A DNA stretch of 64,000 nt from Aquimarina acroporae (lineage in GTDB: Bacteria; Bacteroidota; Bacteroidia; Flavobacteriales; Flavobacteriaceae): the NCBI RefSeq assembly GCF_023195925.1, contig NZ_JALPRE010000012.1:62001-126000 (forward strand). The letters run 5' to 3'. The translations under genes and the position numbers were made by a program. The notes beneath the pieces are model-generated. The model searched no databases and was not told where the DNA came from. It worked only from the letters and a program-made list of their open reading frames with translations. Shown here one piece after another: positions 25,729 through 34,757 of the stretch; position 1 is the stretch's first letter, and every line of letters begins with the position of its first letter.

Positions 25729-26793
25729 ATGAAAGAAAAGTTAATAAATAGTGCCATAGAGTTATTACATCAATTAATAGAGACACCTTCTTTTTCTTCA
25801 GAAGAGGATAATACCGCGGTATTAATTGAAGGATGGTTTACGATGCATGGTATAAATTATGAAAGAGAAAACAATAATATTTGGGCTTATAATAAGTATT
25901 TCGATACTTCGAAACCTACTATTTTATTGAATTCGCATCATGACACTGTGAAACCAAATGGTAATTATACAAACGATCCCTTTAAAGCCTTTACCAAAGA
26001 TGGGAAATTATTCGGTTTAGGGAGTAATGATGCTGGAGGGTGTTTGGTTTCCTTATTGGCCACCTTTACCTATTTTTTTGACAGAAAAGATTTGAAATAC
26101 AACTTTGTAATTGTTGCTTCTGCCGAAGAAGAAAGTAGTGGTCCATTAGGATTGAAAAGTGTATTGAAATATTTGAAAAATGTATCCTTTGGTATTATTG
26201 GAGAGCCTACTTTAATGCAATTAGCAGTTGCAGAAAAAGGATTACTGGTACTAGATGTTTCCGTAAAGGGTACTGCAAGTCATGCAGCCCATCCTAACGA
26301 TGATAATGCTATTTACAATGCTCTTAAGGTAATAGAGTGGTTTAAAGAATATGAGTTTGAAAAAACCTCTGAAACACTTGGTAAAGTTAAGATGACCGTT
26401 ACTCAGATTAATGCTGGGAAACAGCATAATGTTGTTCCTGCTACGTGTAACTTAGTAGTTGATATTAGGGTAAATGATAAATATAAGAATGAAGAAGTTT
26501 TGAGTATTGTACAAGAAGCAATGCCCGAAAATGTAGTTGTCAAACCAAGGTCGTTACATCTTGGGTCTTCATCGATACCTATCGATCATCCTGTTGTACA
26601 ATCTGGGATTGCTTTGGGCAGGACGACCTATGGTTCTCCCACCTTGTCAGATCAATCGGTACTTAGTTGCCCATCATTAAAACTGGGGCCGGGAGACTCT
26701 ACTCGGTCACATTCTGCTGATGAATTTATTTATGTAGGTGAAATTGAAAACGGAATTGAATTATATATAGAAATACTAGAAGGTATTGTTTAA
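25729..26793 (+). CDS. argE: M20-family N-acyl-ornithine/citrulline deacylase
   Basis: A 354-residue zinc aminoacylase. Metal and catalytic motifs are NSHHDTVKP (first His/Asp), GSNDAGG (bridging Asp), ASAEEESSGP (catalytic Glu) and GEPT. A dimerisation domain sits near 170-275. It removes the acyl group at the end of the acylated branch. Since the transcarbamylase here acts on acyl-ornithine, the true substrate is probably N-acylcitrulline rather than acylornithine. It is three bases from argB and 19 bases from argH. Confidence 0.92.
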   Translation: MKEKLINSAIELLHQLIETPSFSSEEDNTAVLIEGWFTMHGINYERENNNIWAYNKYFDTSKPTILLNSHHDTVKPNGNYTNDPFKAFTKDGKLFGLGSNDAGGCLVSLLATFTYFFDRKDLKYNFVIVASAEEESSGPLGLKSVLKYLKNVSFGIIGEPTLMQLAVAEKGLLVLDVSVKGTASHAAHPNDDNAIYNALKVIEWFKEYEFEKTSETLGKVKMTVTQINAGKQHNVVPATCNLVVDIRVNDKYKNEEVLSIVQEAMPENVVVKPRSLHLGSSSIPIDHPVVQSGIALGRTTYGSPTLSDQSVLSCPSLKLGPGDSTRSHSADEFIYVGEIENGIELYIEILEGIV

Positions 26794-26812
26794 GGAATAA
26801 AGAATAGAAAGA

Positions 26813-28090
26813 ATGAAACTCTGGGATAAAGGATTACCAACAGATCAAAAAATAGATATCTTCACCGTAGGAAATGATAGACAGTTAGATTTGGTAATTG
26901 CCAAATACGATGTAAAAGCAACTTTGGCACATGCAAAAATGCTTCATAAGGTGAAAATTCTCTCCAACGATGAAATTGTAGATATAGAAAGAGAGCTTCA
27001 AAAGTTAATGATAGAAATTGAGGCTGGAACTTTTTCTATCGACCAGCAATTTGAAGATGTACATTCCAAAATCGAGTTCGAATTAACGCAAAGAATTGGA
27101 GATGCAGGAAAAAAGATACACACTGCTCGCTCTAGAAACGATCAGGTTTTGGTAGCAATGCATTTGTATCTTAAAGATGAACTGCAGCAAATTAAAGTAT
27201 TGGTAAAAGAGTTATCTCAAAATTTATTGAAATCGGCAGATCAATATAAAGATGTGCTACTGCCAGGATATACACATTTACAAATAGCAATGCCTTCTTC
27301 TTTTGGGTTGTGGTTTTCTGCCTATGCCGAAAGTTTTGTAGATGATTTATACTTCGTAAACGCTGCCCTTAAAGTAGTAGATCAAAATCCTTTGGGAAGT
27401 GCTGCTGGCTATGGGAGTTCGTTTCCTATTGATAGAGATTTTACAACAAAAGAATTAGATTTTTCTACATTAAAATATAATGTAGTAGCTGCGCAAATGA
27501 GTAGAGGTAAGTCTGAAAAATCGGTTGCTTTTGCCTTAAGTAGTATAGCAGGTACTTTATCAAAGTTGGGAATGGATGTCTGTTTATATATGAGTCAGAA
27601 TTTTGATTTTATGAGTATTCCTTCAGAATTTACTACAGGATCTAGCATTATGCCTCATAAAAAGAATCCAGATGTATTTGAGCTCATAAGAGGAAAATGT
27701 AATAAAATACAGGCTTTACCCTATGAATTAACCTTGTTGACCAATAATTTGCCTAGTGGTTATCATAGAGACTTACAGTTACTAAAAGAGGGAGTTGTTC
27801 CTGCAATACAAGATATTAAAGCTTCTCTGGAAATGGCAATATATGCCTTGAAAAATGTAACTGTGAATACAAATATTTTAGATGACAATAAGTACGATTA
27901 TCTATTTAGTGTAGATACTCTGAATGAGTTGGTTAAAAACGGACTTTCATTTAGAGATGCCTATGTACAAATTGGGAAGGAAATAGAAGAGGGACGATAC
28001 CAACCGGATAAAAACACCAAACATACACACATTGGAAGCATAAATAATTTATGCTTAGAACATATAGAAGAGAAGCTGAAACAAGTTTAA
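26813..28090 (+). CDS. argH: Argininosuccinate lyase
   Basis: A 425-residue member of the fumarase/aspartase superfamily that splits argininosuccinate into arginine and fumarate. The superfamily signature GSSIMPHKKNPD (about 280-291) carries the catalytic Ser and is intact, as are HTARSRNDQV and YTHLQIAMP. It is somewhat shorter than the E. coli enzyme (457) but normal for Bacteroidota. It is the last gene of the operon, followed by a terminator. Confidence 0.96.
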   Translation: MKLWDKGLPTDQKIDIFTVGNDRQLDLVIAKYDVKATLAHAKMLHKVKILSNDEIVDIERELQKLMIEIEAGTFSIDQQFEDVHSKIEFELTQRIGDAGKKIHTARSRNDQVLVAMHLYLKDELQQIKVLVKELSQNLLKSADQYKDVLLPGYTHLQIAMPSSFGLWFSAYAESFVDDLYFVNAALKVVDQNPLGSAAGYGSSFPIDRDFTTKELDFSTLKYNVVAAQMSRGKSEKSVAFALSSIAGTLSKLGMDVCLYMSQNFDFMSIPSEFTTGSSIMPHKKNPDVFELIRGKCNKIQALPYELTLLTNNLPSGYHRDLQLLKEGVVPAIQDIKASLEMAIYALKNVTVNTNILDDNKYDYLFSVDTLNELVKNGLSFRDAYVQIGKEIEEGRYQPDKNTKHTHIGSINNLCLEHIEEKLKQV

Positions 28091-28133
28091 TTGAGTGTAA
28101 GTTGAGTTAGTTTAATTTTTAGTTTCAGCCTAG

Positions 28134-28174
28134 ACCCCCAGAGGAGTTGTTAACCTGTGGGGGTTGTTTTTATT
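28134..28174 (+). terminator. Terminator of the arg/pro operon
   Basis: ACCCCCA / TGGGGGT closes a stem extended by three more pairs after one mismatch (28134-28164) and is followed by TGTTTTTATT. It lies 43 bases after the argH stop. Confidence 0.85.
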
Positions 28175-28209
28175 AAAGGATTAATATTAAATTAGAAGGA
28201 AATTTTAAT

Positions 28210-29097
28210 ATGATGAGAATAACATGCTTTGGAGAGGTACTTTGGGATATATTCCCTGAACACAAAAAAATAGGAGGGGCACCACTTAATGTAGCTCTAA
28301 GGATGTATTCGATGGGTATAAAAACATCTGTAATTACTAGAGTTGGAAATGATGAGTTAGGTAATAATATATTGAAACATCTAGAAAAAGAAGGTGTTGG
28401 TATTCATACTTGTCAAATAGATCATGTGTATAAAACGGGTGAGGTAGTGGTTACATTAGATGAAAACAATACCGCGACATACGAAATAAGTGAGCCTGTT
28501 GCTTGGGATTTTATCGAATTCTCAGATGCGATTTCAAAAGAAGTAGAACAATCTGATGCTTTGGTGTTCGGTAGTTTGGCTAGTCGTAATGAGGTATCAA
28601 GAACTACATTGTTAGCTTTGCTTCAAAAAGCAAAATATAAAATCATGGATGTTAATCTAAGGCCACCTCACTACTCCGAAGACGAGCTTTTAGAACTTAT
28701 GGAAAAGGCGGATTTTATTAAACTCAACGATGAAGAACTAGAGGAGTTATGTGATCTCTTACATATTCAAGAGAATGATATTGAAAACAACATAAAATCT
28801 ATAGCTAATAAAACAAATACCAGTCAAATTTGTGTTACAAAAGGGGGTAAGGGAGCCACTTTGTTTTATGACAATGAATTTTATCATAACACTGGTTACA
28901 AGGTAATTGTTGTTGATACTGTCGGAGCAGGAGATTCCTTTTTGGCTACACTCGTTTCAAATTTGATTCTACAGGAGAGTCCTCAAAAATCTCTTGATAA
29001 AGCATGTCTTATTGGAGCTATGGTCGCAGGAAGTGAAGGTGCAAATCCTATATTTTCTCAATCCCAAATAGATGAATTTATAAAAGAACAGAGTTAA
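28210..29097 (+). CDS. PfkB-family sugar kinase, probably fructokinase-like
   Basis: A 295-residue ribokinase-fold enzyme. GEVLWDIFPEHKKIGGAPLNVA (two family blocks at about 8-29) is the sugar-binding start and DTVGAGDSF (236-244) the C-terminal signature with catalytic Asp242. The GGAP-NVA form is usual in bacterial fructokinases. A 2-keto-3-deoxygluconate kinase would suit the nearby alginate genes, but no GntR palindrome is seen upstream and the arg operon intervenes. Two consecutive ATGs (28210, 28213) are possible starts. It is followed by the TIM-barrel gene on the same strand. Confidence 0.85.
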   Translation: MMRITCFGEVLWDIFPEHKKIGGAPLNVALRMYSMGIKTSVITRVGNDELGNNILKHLEKEGVGIHTCQIDHVYKTGEVVVTLDENNTATYEISEPVAWDFIEFSDAISKEVEQSDALVFGSLASRNEVSRTTLLALLQKAKYKIMDVNLRPPHYSEDELLELMEKADFIKLNDEELEELCDLLHIQENDIENNIKSIANKTNTSQICVTKGGKGATLFYDNEFYHNTGYKVIVVDTVGAGDSFLATLVSNLILQESPQKSLDKACLIGAMVAGSEGANPIFSQSQIDEFIKEQS

Positions 29098-29161
29098 GTT
29101 ATGCTACTGTATGCTATTTAAATAGTATCTTTAAAAAAACATTCGCACAAATTTTCTCATT

Positions 29162-30067
29162 ATGTCTAATTCAAAAATTAATAGGAGACAGGTAATTAAA
29201 AATATATCTTTAAGCCTGGGAGCTATGAGCATAGGAGTTCCTGCACTTGATCATGAATCTAAAAGTGCAACAGAGCATGTGATTGATGGTAAATTATCCC
29301 AATTAAAAGGAAATATAAATCATTCTGCTTGTCGATGGTGTTATCAGGATATTGCTCTGGAAGAATTTGCCGAAAAAGGAAAAGATTTAGGCCTTAAGGC
29401 AATAGATCTTTTGAAACCTGATGAATGGGGGATAGTAAAGGAAAAAGGTTTGAACTGTTCGTTGGCAACTGATTCTTTTGCAAGCATTGTAGATGGATTC
29501 AATGATCCTAAAAATCATGAAATACTGCAGCAAAAGTACCTGAAATTAATTTCCGAAGCCTCTCATGCCGGAATACAACAAGTTATAGTGTTTTCTGGGA
29601 ATCGAAATAAAATTTCTGATGAGCTAGGGCTGGAGCATTGTGCAAAGGGACTGGATACTTTGGTAAAACACGCAGAGAAAAATAATGTAACTCTTATTAT
29701 GGAGTTGCTAAACAGTAAAGTAGATCATGCAGACTACCAATGTGATCATACTCCCTGGGGAGTCGCTCTGGTAGAGAAAATAGGTTCAAACAATTTTAAA
29801 TTGTTATATGACATCTATCATATGCAAATTATGGAAGGAGATATCATTTCAACCATTAAGAAATACCATGAGCATATTAATCATTATCATACTGGAGGAG
29901 TTCCCGGAAGAAATGAGATTAATGCTAGCCAAGAGTTGAATTACCCCGCAATTATGAAGGCCATACTCGAAACAAACTTCAGCGGATACGTAGCGCAAGA
30001 ATTTATACCCACCAATAATGATAAACTCTCAGCGTTAAAAGAAGCAATTTCAATCTGTGATGTCTAA
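29162..30067 (+). CDS. Tat-exported TIM-barrel protein, hydroxypyruvate-isomerase-like
   Basis: A 301-residue protein with a twin-arginine signal (NRRQVIKNISLSLG, Arg8-Arg9, hydrophobic core to about 30) and an AP-endonuclease-2/xylose-isomerase-type TIM barrel (about 45-300). Blocks such as ELLNSKVDHADYQCD, LYDIYHMQIMEGD, HYHTGGVPGRNEI and YVAQEFIPT match the hydroxypyruvate isomerase (Hyi) group with Glu/Asp/His metal ligands. Export by Tat is unusual for Hyi but common in Bacteroidota sugar-isomerase-like proteins. The substrate is unknown. It shares strand and a 64-base gap with the sugar kinase. Confidence 0.82.
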   Translation: MSNSKINRRQVIKNISLSLGAMSIGVPALDHESKSATEHVIDGKLSQLKGNINHSACRWCYQDIALEEFAEKGKDLGLKAIDLLKPDEWGIVKEKGLNCSLATDSFASIVDGFNDPKNHEILQQKYLKLISEASHAGIQQVIVFSGNRNKISDELGLEHCAKGLDTLVKHAEKNNVTLIMELLNSKVDHADYQCDHTPWGVALVEKIGSNNFKLLYDIYHMQIMEGDIISTIKKYHEHINHYHTGGVPGRNEINASQELNYPAIMKAILETNFSGYVAQEFIPTNNDKLSALKEAISICDV

Positions 30068-30070
30068 AAA

Positions 30071-30430
30071 TTAAGGAACTAGAGATTTTATATCGTTAAT
30101 CACGTCAATATTGTGCCTTAGGTGTGCATAAAGAATAAAAAGAATAAAAATAGCGATTGTGAATCCTAATAAGGTCCCTCTTTTATTACTAGTTGAGAAT
30201 TTTTTTGAGGTTTTAAGATATGCTTGAGAGAATTTTTTTGTGTATTTAGAAACGAAAGCAAACGCAGGTGCAAAAATTAATACTACAATAATCATATCTA
30301 TCAATACCAGAAGATATCCTTGTTGATCAATATGTTTTTTGACGTACTTTATAATGTACTCATTGATCAAAGCAGCACACAGAACAGCAACAGCATATAT
30401 GGCATATTGAGTGGTTTTTTTATTACTCAT
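30071..30430 (-). CDS. Small membrane protein, unrecognised
   Basis: A 119-residue protein with three hydrophobic stretches (about 9-27, 37-60 and 86-105) separated by Lys-rich loops. I do not recognise the family. It converges on the TIM-barrel gene, with three bases between the stops, and starts divergently from the zinc-ribbon HTH gene 218 bases away. Coding is supported by the regular hydrophobic pattern and position. Confidence 0.7.
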   Translation of the reverse strand: MSNKKTTQYAIYAVAVLCAALINEYIIKYVKKHIDQQGYLLVLIDMIIVVLIFAPAFAFVSKYTKKFSQAYLKTSKKFSTSNKRGTLLGFTIAIFILFILYAHLRHNIDVINDIKSLVP

Positions 30431-30605
30431 GGGGCGTAAAGGTTATTTTTAAGCTGAAAAGCTAATAAATCTATTGTATTAAATCAAACTATAACGTATG
30501 TAAAACGAAGCTTCAATAATTTTAGTTTGTGAAAGATCGTGAGAATAGTGTGTTTTTTTAAGATAAACACTGGGCTTTTAATAATAAATTTAGGTTATAG
30601 TTGTT

Positions 30606-30640
30606 ATATTTATTGCTAAATTGATATATTTATGCTAAAT
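30606..30640 (+). repeat. Direct repeat in front of the zinc-ribbon HTH gene
   Basis: ATATTTATTGCTAAAT (from 30606) is repeated almost exactly as ATATTTATGCTAAAT (from 30626), 20 bases apart, ending 8 bases before the ATG of a DNA-binding protein. This could be an autoregulatory site. A looser relative, TTTATTACTAAT, lies in the porin leader near 31150. Confidence 0.5.
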
Positions 30641-30648
30641 AAATATAT

Positions 30649-31068
30649 ATGAAAATTACATCTTGCCCAAATTGTAATTCTGAAGATTATATTAAAAGTG
30701 GAATAGTTAACAATCGTCAGCGATTTAAATGTAAATCTTGTGGGTATTTCTTTTCTGTAAATAAAATTGGGAAAAGAATAGATGATTATTATGTTAACAA
30801 AGCTTTACAGTTGTATTTAGAGGGATTAACCTATCGAGAGATTGAACGTATTTTGGGGATTTCACATGTAAGCATCATGAATTGGGTAAAAAAATATAAC
30901 ATTAAACGTCCTTATAACTCAAACTATCATCCTACCTATAAAATTCTTAGCGCTTCGGAGTTATCTGCCTACTTCGGAGAAGTACAAAACTTATCGGGAG
31001 CAGGAGTAGTTGTAACTGAATTAGGAGATAAGTTTATGCTAATCAAATGGGAACGTTTTAGAGATTAA
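30649..31068 (+). CDS. Zinc-ribbon plus HTH protein, domesticated IS1-type transposase N-terminus
   Basis: A 139-residue protein. A zinc ribbon (Cys6-Cys9, Cys28-Cys31; CPNC and CKSCG) is followed by an HTH (about 62-88; YREIERILGISHVSIMNWVKKY), the layout of the DNA-binding part of IS1 transposases (InsA). No DDE catalytic domain, frameshift site or terminal repeats follow; the remaining 50 residues are a different small domain. It heads the acetate-type island and probably acts as its regulator, by analogy with position only. Direct repeats just upstream may be its site. Confidence 0.8.
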   Translation: MKITSCPNCNSEDYIKSGIVNNRQRFKCKSCGYFFSVNKIGKRIDDYYVNKALQLYLEGLTYREIERILGISHVSIMNWVKKYNIKRPYNSNYHPTYKILSASELSAYFGEVQNLSGAGVVVTELGDKFMLIKWERFRD

Positions 31069-31124
31069 CTATAGTAAATTAACGAATAAATATATTAGTT
31101 TTTTCTTAACTAGTAGATTTTAAG

Positions 31125-31163
31125 AGATTAGTATCGCGCACAAAATCAATTTATTACTAATCT
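31125..31163 (+). repeat. Inverted repeat in the porin leader
   Basis: AGATTAGT (31125-31132) and ACTAATCT (31156-31163) are exact inverted copies separated by 23 bases, 15 bases before the porin ATG. It could be an operator or an mRNA hairpin. Confidence 0.4.
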
Positions 31164-31178
31164 AATCTTTTAAACTCT

Positions 31179-32411
31179 ATGAGAAAACAGCTAATCATAC
31201 TGGTAGTTTCCATATTTTTTACATTCCAGTATACGTATTCCCAGGGTTCGCCAGATTATAATGGTGGACTAAAAGTAAAACTCAATGAAGATGGCTCTAA
31301 ATATTTTAGAATTATATCTTGGGCACAATTTTGGGCGAGATACCAAGATGACGTTCCCGACGATGTCAGTAATACAAGCATGAGCATCAGAAGGGCGCGG
31401 ATTTTGACCTATGCTCAGATTAACAAAGATTTTTTAATTCTAACTCATTTCGGACTCAATAGTTTAAACGCAAATAACCAAAGTCCTTTAGGGCGAGGAG
31501 AGGAGTCTCAGCTTTTTTTTCACGGAGTATGGGGGCAATACAATCTAAACGCTAATCATTCTATTGGAGCAGGTCTTCATTATTGGAATGGAATATCAAG
31601 ACTTAATAATCAGAGTACTTTAAATATTATGACTCTTGATAATAATCGACAATCCTGGGCAACCATCGGGTTATCCGATCAATTCGCACGACATATTGGT
31701 ATTTATGCCAAAGGTACTTTTGGAAAACTTCAATATCGAGTATCTATTAATGAATCTGGAACCAATAATTTACAAGAAACTACAGATCCGACCCCAGATG
31801 GCCCGGCAGTATATGCGGGTAGAAGACTACTTGGCTCTAAAGATGCTGGGAAAAACTTTGCAGGCTATTTTGATTATAACTTTTTTGATCAGGAATCGAA
31901 TTTCCTTCCTTACAAAGTAGGTACCTATCTGGGAGGTAAAAAGGTTTTTAATGTAGGAGCTGGTTTTTTCTTTCACCCAGAAGGTAGTGTAGTAGCAAAT
32001 AGTACGGGAGAATTAGAAGGTGAAGATGTAGCCATTTTTGCGGTAGACGCTTTTTATGATGCTCCATTAGGAGAAAATGGATCTGCAATTACGGCTTATG
32101 CTACATATCAAAATAATGATTACGGAAAAAACTTTACCTTAGGACAAACCTATGAAACAGGTTCCATGATTTATGGACACGTTGGTTATGTTATCCCCAA
32201 TGACAATAAAAAAACCAAGTTTCAACCTTATGCTTCTTTTAACACGAGATCGATAGACGCGATTGATGATAATGCCACAACTTTTGGAGTAGGTGCAAAT
32301 GCTTATTTCAGTGGGCATCATTCTAAAATTACTTTAGAGTATTTAAATACAAAATACGGGGATAATGATGCGCAAAGTTTTGTTACCCTGCAAGCGATGA
32401 TTTACTTATAA
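31179..32411 (+). CDS. Outer-membrane porin, OprO/P-like
   Basis: A 410-residue protein with a signal peptide (1-21, ending TYSQ) and a beta-barrel pattern of alternating aromatic strands, Gly/Asn-rich turns and a C-terminal strand ending in an aliphatic aromatic tail (VTLQAMIYL). It resembles the phosphate-selective porin group but the substrate is not evident. It stands 11 bases before the DUF4212 gene and is probably co-transcribed with the symporter, suggesting a path for small carboxylates across the outer membrane. Confidence 0.82.
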   Translation: MRKQLIILVVSIFFTFQYTYSQGSPDYNGGLKVKLNEDGSKYFRIISWAQFWARYQDDVPDDVSNTSMSIRRARILTYAQINKDFLILTHFGLNSLNANNQSPLGRGEESQLFFHGVWGQYNLNANHSIGAGLHYWNGISRLNNQSTLNIMTLDNNRQSWATIGLSDQFARHIGIYAKGTFGKLQYRVSINESGTNNLQETTDPTPDGPAVYAGRRLLGSKDAGKNFAGYFDYNFFDQESNFLPYKVGTYLGGKKVFNVGAGFFFHPEGSVVANSTGELEGEDVAIFAVDAFYDAPLGENGSAITAYATYQNNDYGKNFTLGQTYETGSMIYGHVGYVIPNDNKKTKFQPYASFNTRSIDAIDDNATTFGVGANAYFSGHHSKITLEYLNTKYGDNDAQSFVTLQAMIYL

Positions 32412-32422
32412 AATATAAAGTT

Positions 32423-32680
32423 ATGACAGATAAACAAAAAGCAGTTGCTTATTGGAAACAGAACTTAAAGTACCTGGTAGTTCTTCTTATTATTTGGTTT
32501 GTAGTTTCCTATGGAGCGGGTATACTTTTTAAAGATGCATTAAACAATATAAGACTAGGAGGGTTTAAACTTGGCTTCTGGTTTGCTCAGCAAGGGTCTA
32601 TTTACACTTTTGTGATTCTAATCTTCGTTTATGTGCGATTGATGAATAAACTGGACAAAAAATATGGTTACGACGAGTAA
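32423..32680 (+). CDS. DUF4212 small subunit of sodium/carboxylate symporter
   Basis: An 85-residue protein with two transmembrane segments (about 16-37 and 52-73) and the family feature WKQNLKYLVVLLIIWFVVSY. DUF4212 proteins are regularly encoded next to SSS symporters of the ActP/VC_2705 type and are thought to be a partner subunit. Here the SSS gene follows after 30 bases. Confidence 0.9.
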   Translation: MTDKQKAVAYWKQNLKYLVVLLIIWFVVSYGAGILFKDALNNIRLGGFKLGFWFAQQGSIYTFVILIFVYVRLMNKLDKKYGYDE

Positions 32681-32710
32681 TCTTAATACTAACCAAAAAA
32701 ATATATTATT

Positions 32711-34483
32711 ATGAGCGTTCAAGTATGGACATGGATTTTAGTAGGGATTACGTTTGCCCTGTATTTTGGGATTGCTATATGGGCCCGAGCAGGCTCAACC
32801 AAAGATTTTTATGTAGCCGGAGGAGGTGTTTCTCCGTTAGCCAATGGGATGGCGACCGCAGCCGACTGGATGAGTGCAGCTTCGTTTATTTCTATGGCAG
32901 GTTTGATATCTTTTATGGGATATGATGGTTCTGTTTTTCTGATGGGGTGGACTGGGGGCTATGTGTTGTTAGCACTTTTATTAGCTCCGTATCTTCGGAA
33001 GTTTGGGAAATTTACAGTTCCCGATTTTATTGGGGATAGATATTACTCTAATACCGCCAGAACTGTAGCCGTGATATGTGCGTTAATCGTTTCATTTACT
33101 TATGTGGCCGGACAGATGAGAGGTGTAGGTATCGTGTTTTCTCAATTTTTACAGGTAGATATTACTCTGGGAGTTGTTATAGGAATGGCTGTGGTACTGG
33201 TATTTGCCTTTTTAGGAGGGATGAAAGGAATTACTTATACACAAGTGGCTCAATATTGTGTATTAATTTTTGCCTTTATGGTTCCAGCATTTTTTATATC
33301 AATGCAAATGACAGGAAATATCATTCCGCAGATAGGAATGGGTGGTACAGTTGAAGACGGAACATATTTACTTGAGAAGTTAGATACTCTACATACACAA
33401 TTAGGTTTCAATGAGTATACCGATGGTTCAAAATCTACCTGGGATGTATTCGCAATTACACTTGCCCTTATGGTAGGTACTGCCGGATTACCACATGTGA
33501 TTGTGCGTTTCTTTACAGTTCCTAAAGTAAAGGATGCTCGAAAATCTGCTGGATTGGCCTTATTGTTTATCGCTATTTTGTATACGACTGCTCCTGCGAT
33601 TGCAGTTTTTGCTAGAACTAATTTGATAGAAACAGTAAGCAATAACCCATACAAAGAGGTCCCAGAATGGTTTAAAAACTGGGAGAACACTGGTCTTATT
33701 GCATGGTCGGATAAAAATGGTGATGGAAAAATACAATATGTAAATGGTAGCGCAACAGAAGGTAAACCAAAGTATACTGGTGAAAGAGGAGTAAATGGAG
33801 AAAGATTAGTTTCGAATGCCAGTGGTTCTGAAAATGAGTTATATGTAGATAGAGATATTATGGTTTTAGCAAATCCTGAAATCGCTAATTTGCCTAATTG
33901 GGTGGTAGCACTAGTTGCCGCAGGAGGCTTGGCTGCTGCATTATCAACTGCAGCTGGTTTATTATTGGTAATTTCTACTTCTATTTCTCATGACCTTATT
34001 AAAAAACAAATCAAACCAGATATCTCTGAAAAAGGAGAGCTTTGGGCAGCTAGAATTAGTATTCTATTTGCAATTATCATAGCAGGATTATTTGGGATAT
34101 ATCCTCCTGGATTTGTGGCAGCTGTGGTAGCCTTAGCATTTGGCTTGGCTGCGGCATCATTTTTCCCGGCGATTATACTGGGTATTTTTGATAAGCGTAT
34201 GAATAGGCAAGGAGCAGTAGCAGGAATGATCGTAGGAATCACCCTCATGCTAATCTACATGGTTGTATATAAAACAGGATTAATTGGTGTTATGGAACCC
34301 AGACCTAAAGAAGAATGGTGGTTTGGGACATCTCCAGAAGGTTTTGGTACCATTGCGATGGTTGTGAATGTAGTTGTTTCTGTAATCGTTTCCAGAATGA
34401 CTCCAGAACCACCAAAAGAAGTGCAAGAAATTGTTGAAGATATAAGAATCCCAAGTGGAGCAGGAGAAGCTTCACATCATTAG
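32711..34483 (+). CDS. Sodium:solute symporter of the acetate/ActP (VC_2705) type
   Basis: A 590-residue SSS-family protein with about 13 transmembrane helices; GGGVSPLANGMATAADWMSA (about 37-56) is the conserved early block and LAAALSTAAGLLLVISTSISHDL the sodium-site helix. A soluble loop (about 320-390) contains DKNGDGKIQY, an EF-hand-like calcium-loop pattern. It probably imports acetate or other short carboxylates, in line with acs downstream. A strong terminator follows, so the next genes are a separate transcript. Confidence 0.92.
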   Translation: MSVQVWTWILVGITFALYFGIAIWARAGSTKDFYVAGGGVSPLANGMATAADWMSAASFISMAGLISFMGYDGSVFLMGWTGGYVLLALLLAPYLRKFGKFTVPDFIGDRYYSNTARTVAVICALIVSFTYVAGQMRGVGIVFSQFLQVDITLGVVIGMAVVLVFAFLGGMKGITYTQVAQYCVLIFAFMVPAFFISMQMTGNIIPQIGMGGTVEDGTYLLEKLDTLHTQLGFNEYTDGSKSTWDVFAITLALMVGTAGLPHVIVRFFTVPKVKDARKSAGLALLFIAILYTTAPAIAVFARTNLIETVSNNPYKEVPEWFKNWENTGLIAWSDKNGDGKIQYVNGSATEGKPKYTGERGVNGERLVSNASGSENELYVDRDIMVLANPEIANLPNWVVALVAAGGLAAALSTAAGLLLVISTSISHDLIKKQIKPDISEKGELWAARISILFAIIIAGLFGIYPPGFVAAVVALAFGLAAASFFPAIILGIFDKRMNRQGAVAGMIVGITLMLIYMVVYKTGLIGVMEPRPKEEWWFGTSPEGFGTIAMVVNVVVSVIVSRMTPEPPKEVQEIVEDIRIPSGAGEASHH

Positions 34484-34501
34484 TTTTTAATTTAGTAGAA
34501 T

Positions 34502-34536
34502 ACGGTGCTATAATTTTAGTTATGGCACCGTTTTTT
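34502..34536 (+). terminator. Terminator after the symporter gene
   Basis: ACGGTGCTATAA (34502-34513) pairs with TTATGGCACCGT (34520-34531) through 12 bp including one T-G pair, followed by TTTTTT. It separates the transporter operon from the sensor kinase operon. Confidence 0.9.
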
Positions 34537-34562
34537 CCTAACTTTATAGAGTGAGTTCAAAA

Positions 34563-34757
34563 ATGAAGAAAAGACATCAGCAAAAACTTATCATCCTTTC
34601 ATTGGTGCTGTTTTTATTATGGAACGTTCCGTTGGTACTAGTTTTTGACCATTCTGGCGAAATTTTTGGTTTCCCAATGATCTATTTCTTTATTTTCCTG
34701 ATATGGATATTGGCAATTATTATTTCTTACATCATCTTACATAGGCACTATGAATAA
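34563..34757 (+). CDS. Small two-TM membrane protein before the symporter-kinase
   Basis: A 64-residue protein with two hydrophobic segments (about 8-26 and 37-58). The ATG at 34563 is preferred to a GTG 12 bases upstream. Its end overlaps the start of the SSS-kinase gene by 8 bases, so the two are co-translated and may form a complex. DUF-type small proteins in front of CbrA-like kinases are common, but I do not recognise a named family. Confidence 0.75.
   Translation: MKKRHQQKLIILSLVLFLLWNVPLVLVFDHSGEIFGFPMIYFFIFLIWILAIIISYIILHRHYE

Noticed and set aside
28210-29097. PfkB kinase as the KDG kinase of the alginate pathway
   Set aside because: Its sugar-binding start is fructokinase-like, it lies 11 kb away behind the arg operon, and no GntR palindrome is in front of it. 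Not excluded, but not supported.
30649-31068. Zinc-ribbon HTH gene as part of an insertion sequence
   Set aside because: There is no second transposase frame, catalytic DDE domain, terminal inverted repeat or target duplication around it.
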